A stretch of 64,000 nt of DNA from NCBI GenBank assembly GCA_017437065.1, contig JAFSBX010000039.1:51089-115088 (forward strand), in the 5' to 3' direction. Origin of the DNA: Lachnospiraceae bacterium. GTDB taxonomy: Bacteria > Bacillota > Clostridia > Lachnospirales > Lachnospiraceae. Position numbers and translations under genes: made by a program. The notes under the pieces are model-generated. The model searched no databases. It was not told the origin of the DNA and saw only the letters and a list, made by a program, of their open reading frames with translations. Positions 34,664 to 44,378 of the stretch are shown in pieces. Positions within the stretch are counted from its first letter, which is position 1; each line of letters begins with the position of its first letter.

Positions 34664-37600
34664 TCATGATCCCTTATCTGCAACAATCAGCTTTTCTTTT
34701 CCATTCCACACATATTTAATTACAGTTACAAACTTTGCGTTTTCCGGACGAAGCAACTGATAAATTGCAAGTCCGGGCATAGTATCATAATCTCCCCACA
34801 GTACCTGAGAATTAATCATAAAATTAAACTGACACTCTCTCATCAGGCGGAACATATCTCTTATGTTCATTTCATCAACACCGGCAAACGCCTCATCCAA
34901 GGATACCAGTCTCGGTGCATCCTCTCTTGCACCTGCATACTTTGCTACCACTGCTGAAAAAAGCGGAACATACATAGCCATCGCCTTTTCACCGCCACTA
35001 AACGTGAAGAATACCCTGTCAGTCAGCTCTTTTTTCTTTTCTCCGGTCTTCTGACATTCCAATGTAAATTCAAACCACTTACGATAATCCAATACTTCCC
35101 GCATTACCGCATGAAAAGACTGCATCGTATTCACATCATTACTGAGTTTCCTTGCTTCTGCAATTTTGGAACGAAAATGCATAGATAATTTCTCCACCTC
35201 TTCTTCACGCATAATTTCAGAGTCTTTCTGCAAAAGCTCCACTAACTTTCCGGTATCTAACTGTTCTTCCTTTTCTGCACGTTTACTTTTCCAATTTAAA
35301 CTAAGCTTCAACCCACTGGACGTTCTCATGGAATCCATTAAGGTATTCATCTTTTCAACCCACCGCTTACTGGATTGTATTTTCACTCTTATTTTCTTAC
35401 TTATCGTATTTGCAAGAATATCTTCAAAAAGCTCTTTATCTTTTGCAGTGAGAAGGTTTTCCAAAACCTCTCTGTCCTCATTTAAACGCTCCAACAACTC
35501 ACTAAATCGGATATTTATACCTCAATACTGTGCCCTTATATCAATACGTTTCATGGATATTTGTAGGAAATCCGTCATTTCATCAAACTCTCCAAACACA
35601 GACTGTAATGTCAGCTGATATTCTCTAAGTTCTCCTTTGTTGCTATGATATACTTCCTGTAGTAAAGCCATTACATCTGACTGCTTCCTGTTTCCAAACT
35701 GTCCGGCTAACATTTCACAAACTTTATTTGCCTGATCCTCCATATCGTCAGTAACTACATAATTTCTTTCTACATAGCCCAACTGATACTCTGCCTGAAA
35801 TGCTTTCTCATATAACTGTAATGTATTTTTTAACCGTAGCACCTTTTCCCCATGTATAACAAGTTCCTGCTGCAAATGGTCTGCTTCCGTCTGTGCTTTT
35901 TGAGCCTTTTGTATCGCATCTTTCTTTTCTGCCGGAAGCTTTGCCAATCGTTCCAGACAAAAATCCAAACGCTCCTTAATCTGTTCATAATCTGTCAGTT
36001 TTAACTGTTCTCTTACCGAATTCAGGTTGGCTTCTTTCTCTTGATGCTTTCTGGAAATTTTTCCTATTTCATACCGAATATCATCCAAATCTGCATCGAT
36101 ATCATTCATGCTATTTTGTTTATCCTCACATGCCAGAATACCACTATGATATTTACCATAAGACACTCTCACTTCTGTCAGAAGTTGCTCATATCTACTC
36201 AGACTTTCCAGCGCTTCCTCAAACACATCAAGACGTGCTTTCATATAACAGCGGCTACAGATTTCGCGCACTTTTACCATGATTTCTTCCAGCTCTGCAC
36301 GTTTTTTCAAAAGCTCTTCCCTTAATATCTGTACTGCTCTTTCTACCCGTTCCAATTCCGTCTGACTTTCATACAGCATTTTGGCGGCTTCTTTTGAGTC
36401 TTCACCGTTCGGAAACTGTTTCCACTCTGCCTCATTTACTCGTTTATCTTCCTCTAATGTCGCAAGTTCTTCTTCCATGATTGTAAGTTGCTGTTGCAAT
36501 ATTTCCAATGCGGCTGACAGCTCTGCCAGTTTTTCTTCACGATATTTTTGTCTCGCACGGAGTCCTACATAGTGAGCTTCGTATTCTCTTGTAACAGTTC
36601 CTTCCAGCACTCCGATTTTGTAATGACCTGTCAAATCAAGCCATGTACCACCGCTTTCTGGTCCGTCCACTGCATACACACCGATAGCTGACAATACATT
36701 CGAAACGGTCTGGTAAAATAAAATATCATTTTCTCCATTGTCTACTTCCAAAATGGTATTCAAGTTTTCTTTTATATGCTTTACATCACTGAAAATATAC
36801 TTATCACAGACTCCTTTATCCAGTCTAAGTACCTTTTCCCTGTATTCTGCCGGAATAATCAATGCATTCAAAATTCCCATTTCCAAAAGCATCTCTTCCA
36901 AAACAGATGTTTGTTCTTTTGTCAGTCTGCTGTCAAAATCAATGGTTTTATAAAATGACAGATAAGGAATCCCCGCCTGCTCTAACAGTTTCCTGTTCTT
37001 TAAAACCGCATTGCTACACTCCGGCTCCGGATCTTTTTTCTGATTCCATTCCTCAAATTCCTTCTGCTTTTCTTCTATTTCTGTCTGAAGAACGTTCTTT
37101 TCCAGCACTTTTTCATGTATTTTTTCAAGAATTAATTTCTCATTTTCATAAAAAGAACCTCTTGCCAAATCACGTATTTCCACATAATCAGTTCCCCATT
37201 GATATCCTTCTATACCTCTTGTGATTTGTTGCTTTACTTCGTCAGACAAATGCAGTCTCGTATTTGCCCTTTCCCATTCGTAAAAATGTTCTACTGCTTC
37301 ACTTTTTACTTCCTGTAATAGCCTTTCCTGTTGTTTGTAATTACGCTCTCTCTTGTCTTTTTCTTCTGCCGCCTGATCCAACTCTTGTTGAATTTTATCA
37401 TACCGCTCACGACAACTCTGTTCTTCTAACAGAGCATTTTTTCCTTCTTCTACTTTCTTTTTATAATCCTGCACTTGTTTCGTATGTGCCCAAAATTCGT
37501 ACTCTTCTTCTGTATTTTGCAACAGCTCTTCTTTCATAAAAGAAAATTCATCAAACGGAACTTCTTCAATTGCAGACTCCATTTCATCTAAATTTTCCAA

Positions 37601-38755
37601 TATATGTTCCCAGATTCGCTGATTTTCTGCTTCCTGATTCTGATACGCATTCTTAATTTCTAAGTATTTTTCTTTTTTTTCCTGTTCCTGCTTCTGTTTC
37701 TGCTCCAGTTCTTTCTTTTTTTCCTCTGCTTCTTCCACAAGTCTTAGCTCTTCCGATTTTAATTTTGAAGCATCAGAATCTTTCAGGGAATCATATTCCT
37801 TTTTCAAAATCCCCTCTTCCTGTTCTAACTGCTGCTGCCTTCCATTCTCACGTTCACACTCGTCCAAATAATTTTTTCTCTGCTGTTCCAATTCATCCGT
37901 TTTATTTCTTGCAGATTTATAATCCTTTGCCGTTCTTGAGAAAAGTAATGCCTTATCATACAATACGATTTCATTATATAGGCGATACACCTTAGCAATG
38001 GCTCCGGCTGCTGTAATACTCTCCTTTAGCGCCGCCAAATTTGTTTCCTGTGCATCCATATTTTCAATGGCCTCTGACATGGGGCGTAAATCATCCTCCG
38101 ATAAAGTCTGCAATGATTTACTCAAAATCTCATTAATTACCGTCGGTTTAAAATCCTTGGAAAGCTTGGGGGTTCGAAGCTGAATAAGCAGTTCAATCAG
38201 CTCCTGATATTCTTCAATCGTCTCAAAACCAAATAACATCTGGTTCACACATCTTACATATTCACTCTGAGTTTCCATAATTTTACCGCCTTCTCCCAGA
38301 CGATTCCTTAATTCCTGCTTAGAATATGTAATCTTATTCTGTACATCTTTGTACAAGAAAAAATCTTTGCCGACTCTTCTGCCATCCGTCAATGAAAAAT
38401 ACCATGTTTCCAGTTTTTTATTCTTTCTTGCACGCAAACCAATACCGATTGTTTCATAAACATCGCTGTCTTTTCGATTGAATTCCATATACAGATAACC
38501 TGTACGTTCTTCCCTGTCATCCTCTTCTTCCAACAAGTAGTTTTCCATTTTTCTGGCTCTTGAACCGAAAGGATCCAATCGTTCCGGCCGCATGTTTCCA
38601 TCCAGTAACAACGGAATAAAACTTTGCATAGTAACCGACTTTCCGGAACCATTGGAACCTCGAAGTAAAATTCTCCCATCTACTGCTTCAAAATCCTGGT
38701 CATCATAATACCAAAAATCCACCAATCCTACTCTGTTTAACTGCCATTTGCTCAT
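34664..38755 (-). pseudogene. jetC: Wadjet SMC-like ATPase JetC, interrupted by an in-frame TGA
   Basis: The first part (1,077 residues from ATG 38755) carries GSNGSGKS (33-40, Walker A) and long Glu/Lys/Gln coiled-coil arms with a hinge region around 600-720. It stops at TGA 35522-35524 after IDIRAQY. The same frame then continues without another stop for 285 codons to 34664 and includes FSGGEKAMAMY (ABC signature, about 1252) and RLVSLDEAFAGVD (Walker B, about 1282). The whole would be about 1,363 residues, normal for TIGR02680-type JetC. A single base change (for example CGA or TGG to TGA) explains it. No ribosome site suits a restart at the first TTG after the stop. Without readthrough the ATPase site cannot form in one chain. 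Confidence 0.9.
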
Positions 38756-38777
38756 ATATTTCCTCAATTCTTAGCAC

Positions 38778-39911
38778 TTACTTTTCTTCTTTTGCCTCAA
38801 ACTCTTTTGGAAAGACTCCAATAATTTTACCTACTACCGGTAATATTACCACATCCTCCCGTTCTTCCTGAATCAATTCCAGCTCCAAAAAAAATTCATA
38901 TACTTCTTTACAAAATGTATCCGTCAGCATTTCCCGATACATCTTACTAAAACCATGCGAAAATCTGTCTTTACATTCCTCAAGCAGAGCACGAAACTCC
39001 TCTTTTGATATACGAATGCACTCTTCCTGTGGCACTTTATAAATGCCCTTGTCCACCTTCTCACGTATCAGACCTGCACACAGAAACAAAATATCAGACA
39101 TCGTATTTTCTTCCGGTAACGTCCGCCCCAGTCTGCTCTCTTCACCTAACACAAGATACGCACCACTCCGATACACCTGCAATTCACATGGAAACAGCTC
39201 TTCTAAATCTCCCTGAATCATATTCCGATAATTTTTGATGTAAACATAATCTTCCTCGTTTTCCTGACTGCGGCATAACCCCATGGTCATTAACAGACTC
39301 CGATAAACTCGCTGTCTTCTGACAATTCCTCTTTCTTCGTTTACATCAATCCACTCCGCATTCTGAAAATCCTCGATATCAGAATAATTCATAATATCCT
39401 GTGTGAAATTACGCATAAAATAACGGGATACTCCTGTATTTTCATAAAGTACTTCCCGATTTTCATCTTTCACAAAACCTTCTTCATCGCCATCATTCAT
39501 CTGCAAAATTCCTATAGCAACACAATATTTTAATACTTTGATTAAATGTCTGCGATACCGATAAACCGTCCAGTCAACCTTTTCCTCCTCGTACTGTCCC
39601 TGCACATACTCTGTGAGCTCTGATAATACAAACTGTTCTTCTGCTTCCTTTCCTTCCAGAAACATAAGAACTAAACAAAAAAAGCTGTACTCCATCGGTT
39701 CCGTAAATTCACGGATTCCCATCCAACTTTGTGGTGTGGCAGGTATTTTTTCCAGTTTTATCATGTATGGATTCATGATAATCTGATAGCCCAGTTTTTC
39801 TGTTAAAAACTTTCTAATCAAAGGTAATTCGTCTTTTACCTGATAATAAAGTTCACGTTCTTTTGATTTTAGAATCCATCGCTTATTTAAGAGGGTTTCT
39901 AATACGTTCAT
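38778..39911 (-). CDS. jetB: Wadjet component JetB (type II, TIGR02678/DUF2398)
   Basis: 377 residues with the conserved N-terminal LLNKRWILKSKERELYYQVKDEL, the central FFCLVLMFLEGK and VDWTVYRYRRHLIKVLKYC, and GRTLPEE further on. It corresponds to the winged-helix kite subunit of the MukBEF-like Wadjet complex. GAGGAA precedes its ATG, four bases after the jetA stop. It looks intact. Confidence 0.85.
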   Translation of the reverse strand: MNVLETLLNKRWILKSKERELYYQVKDELPLIRKFLTEKLGYQIIMNPYMIKLEKIPATPQSWMGIREFTEPMEYSFFCLVLMFLEGKEAEEQFVLSELTEYVQGQYEEEKVDWTVYRYRRHLIKVLKYCVAIGILQMNDGDEEGFVKDENREVLYENTGVSRYFMRNFTQDIMNYSDIEDFQNAEWIDVNEERGIVRRQRVYRSLLMTMGLCRSQENEEDYVYIKNYRNMIQGDLEELFPCELQVYRSGAYLVLGEESRLGRTLPEENTMSDILFLCAGLIREKVDKGIYKVPQEECIRISKEEFRALLEECKDRFSHGFSKMYREMLTDTFCKEVYEFFLELELIQEEREDVVILPVVGKIIGVFPKEFEAKEEK

Positions 39912-39914
39912 AAA

Positions 39915-41399
39915 CTATTCCTCGTCTTCAAATATAATCCGGTATGCCGGCATACGGAAAGTTCCATCTTCACATTGCAGAACACAAGTCTCTCCCGGCT
40001 CTTTTTCTTCAATGTGATATTCCTTTCCATCATCTGTTTTTGCCCTCAAATTTTTTGTTTCCAATCCTTTTGAAAGCCAACATAGAAAAACATCCCTGAC
40101 TTCCGAAGTGATTTCCGGAAGTGCAGCAAAATCAAGACAATTTCCCTGTATATACCTGCTTCTCAATTTGCGTTCTTCTTCTAACTTTGCTATCTCCGCA
40201 AGACGGACGGCTTCCTTTTCTGCAGTTCTGTCTATCATTACACTTCGCTTTGCCTTTTCCCGATATTCACGAACACGAGGCGTGATTGTGATTTCATAAG
40301 GTTCTTCGTCATATACTCCGCTGTTAAAACTTTCTGTTTTTCTGACAATATCCCCTTTTAAGTGCAATGGCTTCTCCATGCCAAATACGACTGCTGACAA
40401 ACGATGTGCCTCGTAGATATTTTCACATTTTGCAAACAACTTTGAAAGTTTACGATATTCTTCTCTCCTGTTGGCTCCACGATTGTTCTGCTCACTTAAT
40501 CTTGTAGCATATCTTGTAATTTTCCTGATAATTTCATTTGTGGTATCAAATACCTTAACCGACTCCGATTCTGCTCCATCCATCCCGATAAACCAACGGA
40601 AAATATTGTCCCAGCGCCCTTTCATCCGTTCGTAAATTTCATCAACATTTACTTCTACATCAATTCTTGGAATAGACAATTCGTACTCTGTTACTTTTTC
40701 CAAAATCAATTTCACATGATTCTTGTCCACCTGACGCAAGGACTGTTCTATTGTGGTCGCATTCATTTGCAGTGCTTTCACAAAGGAACGTAAATACTCA
40801 ATTAACCGATCCTTAAATACCAAAAATTCTTTGGTTTTCATCATTTCCTCTGCCTTTACACTATTCAATTCATGCATATAATCCTGATAATTCTGATTTA
40901 ACCGAATAAAGTCATTGTTTAGGTCATTCCACCAGCCATAAACTTTTTCTGTATTCTCTAAAGCCATCGAATTTACTTTTAAAAGTGAAATTTTTAATCG
41001 CTCTAATAATGTTGGTTCAAGTGATGAGCCCTCAATAAACAAATTCTCCAGACGCAAAACCATTCGTTCAATTTCAACGGCTGTTTCTGTCAACTGATAA
41101 CGGAATTTCTTATTTTTAAACTCTTCAATTGTTGTTACTTTTCGTGTATCCTGTATCGTTGCAAGATTTCCCCATGAAACCAGTACCGACAAATCCTGCT
41201 GACATTGCTCCATAGTATATTCCGAAAAATAGGAATCTTCTGTCAATTCTTCATATACATCTTCCTGATACATCCAATATTTCAGTTTTTCATAATTTAA
41301 ATAGAATAAGCGTAAAATCGAACGATATCTGTCCGAATTTTCTACATTCAGGTATCTGGCTTCCTGAATTGGTTTCTTTAGTTTGTCATGAATTTTCAT
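39915..41399 (-). CDS. jetA: Wadjet component JetA (type II, TIGR02677/DUF2397)
   Basis: 494 residues. The N-terminal part (RYRSILRLFYLNYEKLKYWMYQEDVYE) and the central helical part (ENTEKVYGWWNDLNNDFIRLNQNYQDYM) are typical of the MukF/kleisin-like JetA of type II Wadjet. The C-terminus has RDVFLCWLSKGLETKNLRAKTDDGKEYHIEE, a stretch found again as a relic at 44.3 kb. It is the first gene of jetABCD. Its leader contains a 13-codon vestige and palindrome shared with other loci (41417-41534). Confidence 0.87.
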   Translation of the reverse strand: MKIHDKLKKPIQEARYLNVENSDRYRSILRLFYLNYEKLKYWMYQEDVYEELTEDSYFSEYTMEQCQQDLSVLVSWGNLATIQDTRKVTTIEEFKNKKFRYQLTETAVEIERMVLRLENLFIEGSSLEPTLLERLKISLLKVNSMALENTEKVYGWWNDLNNDFIRLNQNYQDYMHELNSVKAEEMMKTKEFLVFKDRLIEYLRSFVKALQMNATTIEQSLRQVDKNHVKLILEKVTEYELSIPRIDVEVNVDEIYERMKGRWDNIFRWFIGMDGAESESVKVFDTTNEIIRKITRYATRLSEQNNRGANRREEYRKLSKLFAKCENIYEAHRLSAVVFGMEKPLHLKGDIVRKTESFNSGVYDEEPYEITITPRVREYREKAKRSVMIDRTAEKEAVRLAEIAKLEEERKLRSRYIQGNCLDFAALPEITSEVRDVFLCWLSKGLETKNLRAKTDDGKEYHIEEKEPGETCVLQCEDGTFRMPAYRIIFEDEE

Positions 41400-41416
41400 T
41401 GGTGTGATACTTCTTT

Positions 41417-41458
41417 CTATTGTTTTAACATATCTTTCATGCTGAATCTCCGCTTCAT
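41417..41458 (-). pseudogene. 13-codon vestige of an AAA_35-type gene in the jetA leader
   Basis: ATAGGAGC precedes an ATG at 41458; the frame reads MKRRFSMKDMLKQ and stops 17 bases before jetA. The first five residues and the 90 bases upstream match the leaders at 50.2 and 59.7 kb, where longer MKRRFNTTGICYADEH frames follow. Jet transcription may thus start from the promoter region of a lost AAA gene. Confidence 0.5.
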
Positions 41459-41534
41459 AAAACTGCTCCTATCCGATAAATTTACAAAATACCTTATGAT
41501 TCAGTATATCAAATCATAAGGTGTTTGACTATTA
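41443..41534. repeat. Dispersed leader repeat R1
   Basis: About 90 bases nearly identical to R2 (50165-50270) and R3 (59713-59814). It includes the palindrome ACCTTATGATT ... AATCATAAGGT around a nine-base loop (41491-41522). It lies between jetA and the plus-strand glycosyltransferase. Confidence 0.7.
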
Positions 41535-41671
41535 AAAGTAGAATAATTAATTTGCATAATGAATTTCTTACACTTTACTACATTGGAGAAATAATTCCCC
41601 ATACTGCTTTTAATTCCTGTCTGTTTAGTGTAAAATTACTAGAGAAAAAACATGCATACCGGAGGTATTAT

Positions 41672-42733
41672 ATGCTACCCATATCTGTCTGTATTATTGC
41701 AAAAAATGAAGAAAAATATATTGGAGAATGTCTCCGCAGACTTTCCACATACGATTGGGAAATTGTAGTTGTAGATACCGGTTCCACAGACAATACCGTA
41801 AACATTGCCCGTAGCTACACTGCTAACGTTTACCGTTTTGACTGGGTTAATGATTTCAGTGCTGCCCGTAATTTCTCGATTTCCAAAGCCAGCAATGATT
41901 ATATTTTAGTTGTAGATTGTGATGAATACTTAGAAAAAGATGATGCAACCGATGAATTAATAAAGCATCTTACAGAAAAAGTAACGCCTGCACAGGTCGG
42001 TATGTTAGAACTTCGCAGTACCACTGCTGAACTTTCTAATAATCCTACCGTACATGATCATATTGCACGTTTCTTCCATCGAAAGTATGTGCATTACGAA
42101 GGTTCTATCCATGAACAATTAGCATCCATTCATAAAGAAGCATTAGAATTTATTCCCATTCCGCTTACCTTTTATCATATGGGATATAGTACATTGGATA
42201 TCAGAAAGAAAAAAGCATTACGCAATATATCCTTGTTAGAAAAGGAACTTCAAACCAGAGGAGATGACCCCTACATCTATTTTCAATTAGGACAGTCATA
42301 TTTTGGTCTGGCAGATTATCAACATGCACTTCCATATTTTGAAAAGGCATTGTCCATGGAAGTGAATGAACAGGAAGAATATGTGCAAACGCTTGTAGAA
42401 TCTTATGGATATTGTTTAGTTTACTTACAACAATACGACAAGGCATTAGGGCTCACAGGCATCTATCCTGTTTTTTCCAAACGGGCTGACTTTGTTTTTT
42501 TAATGGGACTGATTTATATGAATAATGCAATGTTTGATGCTGCTATCCAAGAATTTTTACATGCTGCTACCATCTCTAATCATGCCGTGGAGGGGGTAAA
42601 CAGTTATAGTGCGTACTATAATGCCGGGATTATTTATGAATGTACGGGAAATATAGAAACCGCAATTCAGTGTTATAAGAAATGTGGCGAATATGAACCG
42701 GCAACAAAACGAATTGCCGACCTTCGTCCCTGA
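41672..42733 (+). CDS. GT2 glycosyltransferase with TPR repeats
   Basis: 353 residues from ATG 41672, placed by a CGGAGG site. The GT-A domain has ISVCIIAKNEEKYI, DTGSTDNT (35-42) and the metal motif DCDEYL (82-87), with HEGSIHEQL-like acceptor region. From about residue 190 there are tetratricopeptide-like helices (YIYFQLGQSYFGLADYQHAL). Such GT2-TPR proteins transfer sugars to glycans or to proteins. It is the left end of the surface-glycan island and reads convergently with the next gene. Confidence 0.88.
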   Translation: MLPISVCIIAKNEEKYIGECLRRLSTYDWEIVVVDTGSTDNTVNIARSYTANVYRFDWVNDFSAARNFSISKASNDYILVVDCDEYLEKDDATDELIKHLTEKVTPAQVGMLELRSTTAELSNNPTVHDHIARFFHRKYVHYEGSIHEQLASIHKEALEFIPIPLTFYHMGYSTLDIRKKKALRNISLLEKELQTRGDDPYIYFQLGQSYFGLADYQHALPYFEKALSMEVNEQEEYVQTLVESYGYCLVYLQQYDKALGLTGIYPVFSKRADFVFLMGLIYMNNAMFDAAIQEFLHAATISNHAVEGVNSYSAYYNAGIIYECTGNIETAIQCYKKCGEYEPATKRIADLRP

Positions 42734-42736
42734 ACA

Positions 42737-42778
42737 ATTATTGGGAATTTGCAATTTTTAAATTCCCAATAATCTTTT
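42737..42778. terminator. Bidirectional terminator
   Basis: ATTATTGGGAATTT (42737-42750) pairs with AAATTCCCAATAAT (42760-42773), followed by CTTTT on the plus strand, between two convergent glycosyltransferase genes. Confidence 0.75.
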
Positions 42779-43928
42779 ACAAATATAATCCGGCTGTTTG
42801 AAACAAAAATTTAAACTGTTTTGAATAGTTGAATTCTTCCTGACATTTCTTACAGCCATTCTTTGCAATTTCCGGTCGTATATCGTCATTTTGTAAATAA
42901 AAATCCACTTTTTCCAAAGCATCTTCTATACTTTCATAATACACAAATTCTCTATCCGGAATAAAATATTCTGCAAGTTCCGGCTGATAATTGGACAATA
43001 AGAAACCACCACTTCCTAAAATATCCAATACACGGAGCGAAATACCGGATTGTGTATTTTTCACTGTTATATTCAGGTTGATTTGAGTTGCCCGAAATAC
43101 TTTAGGCATGTCTGAAAAGTATTGTACATATCCCTGCTGAATTATATTACTAAGAAGCGGATTGGTGTCTTTACTATATAATTTAAATGTATATTTATCC
43201 GACAACTGCTTCAATAAAATCAACCGCTCATTATAGGTAATATATGTTGCTAATGAATAAGCAAGCTGTTCTTTCGTAACGGTAATCGGAAGCTGTTTTG
43301 CAATACTTGAAACAAGTTCATCCGTCAATAAATCTTCTATAAAATATTGTCCATACACTTTTAATTGTGTATTTACAATTGCATTCAAATAACCTTTGTA
43401 ATATTCATCCAGATAAGCCATAAGTTCGGGTAAAGTTGAATTGTACAATTGTCCTACAAAAGAAATCGGTGATTGATAGTACTCCTCCTCGAAAGGCTCA
43501 ATTCGCACTGCATTCAACCGGTCAGGATTAATTGCAAGAGGCAAATGATAAACATTATTAAACCCTAACTTACGATACTGTTTTACCTGGATGCGGTCAA
43601 AAAGAAAAACGTAATTCGTTTCAAGACCAAGAGTTTCTTCAATTCGATAAACATTTAAAGGACAGTCATAGCACCATGCCAAATATTTCACATTCTGTAA
43701 AGCACATACTTTTGCAATTACAGGAAAATAATTTACCGAAAAAACCGCATCATATGGAGTCTCACTTAATTGCACCATCAACTGAGAAGAAAAATAATCA
43801 TCGTTGTTTTTATCTTTAAATATATACTCCATCACCTTAAACCGTATATGATGTTTGGTAAATGTCAAAAGTATATCTGCATGAGTATATGCTCCCCAAT
43901 GTACAACTAGAATGTTCAATGTTTTCAT
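42777..43928 (-). CDS. CgeB/DUF3880-type glycosyltransferase
   Basis: 383 residues with a GT-B plan: an N-terminal DUF3880-like half (NILVVHWGAYTHADILLTF, YLAWCYDCPL) and a C-terminal Glyco_trans_1_2-like half (INLNITVKNTQSGISLRVLDIL, SGGFLLSNYQPELAEYF). AAAGGAG directly abuts the ATG at 43928, which is too close; the TTG three codons later is better spaced and may be the real start. Acts on a nucleotide-sugar donor, target unknown. Confidence 0.8.
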   Translation of the reverse strand: MKTLNILVVHWGAYTHADILLTFTKHHIRFKVMEYIFKDKNNDDYFSSQLMVQLSETPYDAVFSVNYFPVIAKVCALQNVKYLAWCYDCPLNVYRIEETLGLETNYVFLFDRIQVKQYRKLGFNNVYHLPLAINPDRLNAVRIEPFEEEYYQSPISFVGQLYNSTLPELMAYLDEYYKGYLNAIVNTQLKVYGQYFIEDLLTDELVSSIAKQLPITVTKEQLAYSLATYITYNERLILLKQLSDKYTFKLYSKDTNPLLSNIIQQGYVQYFSDMPKVFRATQINLNITVKNTQSGISLRVLDILGSGGFLLSNYQPELAEYFIPDREFVYYESIEDALEKVDFYLQNDDIRPEIAKNGCKKCQEEFNYSKQFKFLFQTAGLYL

Positions 43929-44014
43929 CTCCTTTAGCAGTATAAATATATAGTATGTATTGGTATTATTTCATTAATTATATGAAATAATATCACAATA
44001 AACAATAAGAAATC

Positions 44015-44246
44015 GTCTTTCTTGTTTTCCATTATGATGCAGGATCAGGTTCATAAGCTTCACGATTTGATTATCGGAAGTTACCGTAATTATAGAGAGC
44101 GTTTAAAAATGTTTCGGCGCTATACCGGTAAGATACGATTTATTGCGGCCCGCTATTTAAAACTTCTCCACAAAAGACCAAATGAAAATGCAGAACAATT
44201 ACTTCATGAAGTACTTCATGATTATCACATTAATTTAAATAATAAT
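44015..44246 (+). pseudogene. Deleted copy of the 50.4-kb glycosyltransferase gene
   Basis: 44015-44077 matches 51016-51078 and 44078-44246 matches about 51304-51470 at roughly 95 % identity. The missing 225 bases lie between two TTATCGG heptamers (51072-51078 and 51297-51303) of the intact gene, leaving one copy: an in-frame deletion of 75 codons. Both ends of the gene are also missing. Residues such as MMQDQVHKLHDLIIG are readable. Confidence 0.9.
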
Positions 44247-44306
44247 AACCATCATAGATATATTTTCATAATTCGATATATACTTAAAAAGTAAATCTTT
44301 TTCCAT
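44247..44306 (-). pseudogene. First 20 codons of a second FkbM-GT4 gene
   Basis: The 60 bases match 59306-59365 with four differences and encode MEKDLLFKYI-like residues from 44306 leftwards, then break off against the glycosyltransferase relic. The homology stops at the start codon: no upstream promoter copy is present. Confidence 0.85.
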
Positions 44307-44308
44307 TT

Positions 44309-44378
44309 TCTTCGATGTAATATTCCTTTCCCTCATCTGTTTTTGCACTCAAAGTCTTTGTCTCCAGTCCCTTAGATA
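44309..44378 (-). pseudogene. 3' fragment of a second jetA
   Basis: The minus strand reads ISKGLETKTLSAKTDEGKEY and YIEE, matching JetA residues LSKGLETKNLRAKTDDGKEY; at DNA level it matches about 40008-40078 at about 80 %. It is cut at both ends and lies between the FkbM relic and AAA copy C. Confidence 0.75.

Noticed and set aside
35522-35524. Selenocysteine or programmed readthrough at the jetC TGA
   Set aside because: No selenoprotein family relation, no neighbouring selenocysteine genes and no hairpin I could recognise directly after the TGA. A point mutation is simpler.
35166-35618. Plus-strand 150-codon frame
   Set aside because: Antisense to jetC with Ser/Phe-rich shadow composition; jetC frame has clear motifs.
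44022-44294. A 90-residue plus-strand gene
   Set aside because: It is the deleted copy of the glycosyltransferase followed by antisense FkbM relic; no start signal or complete domain.
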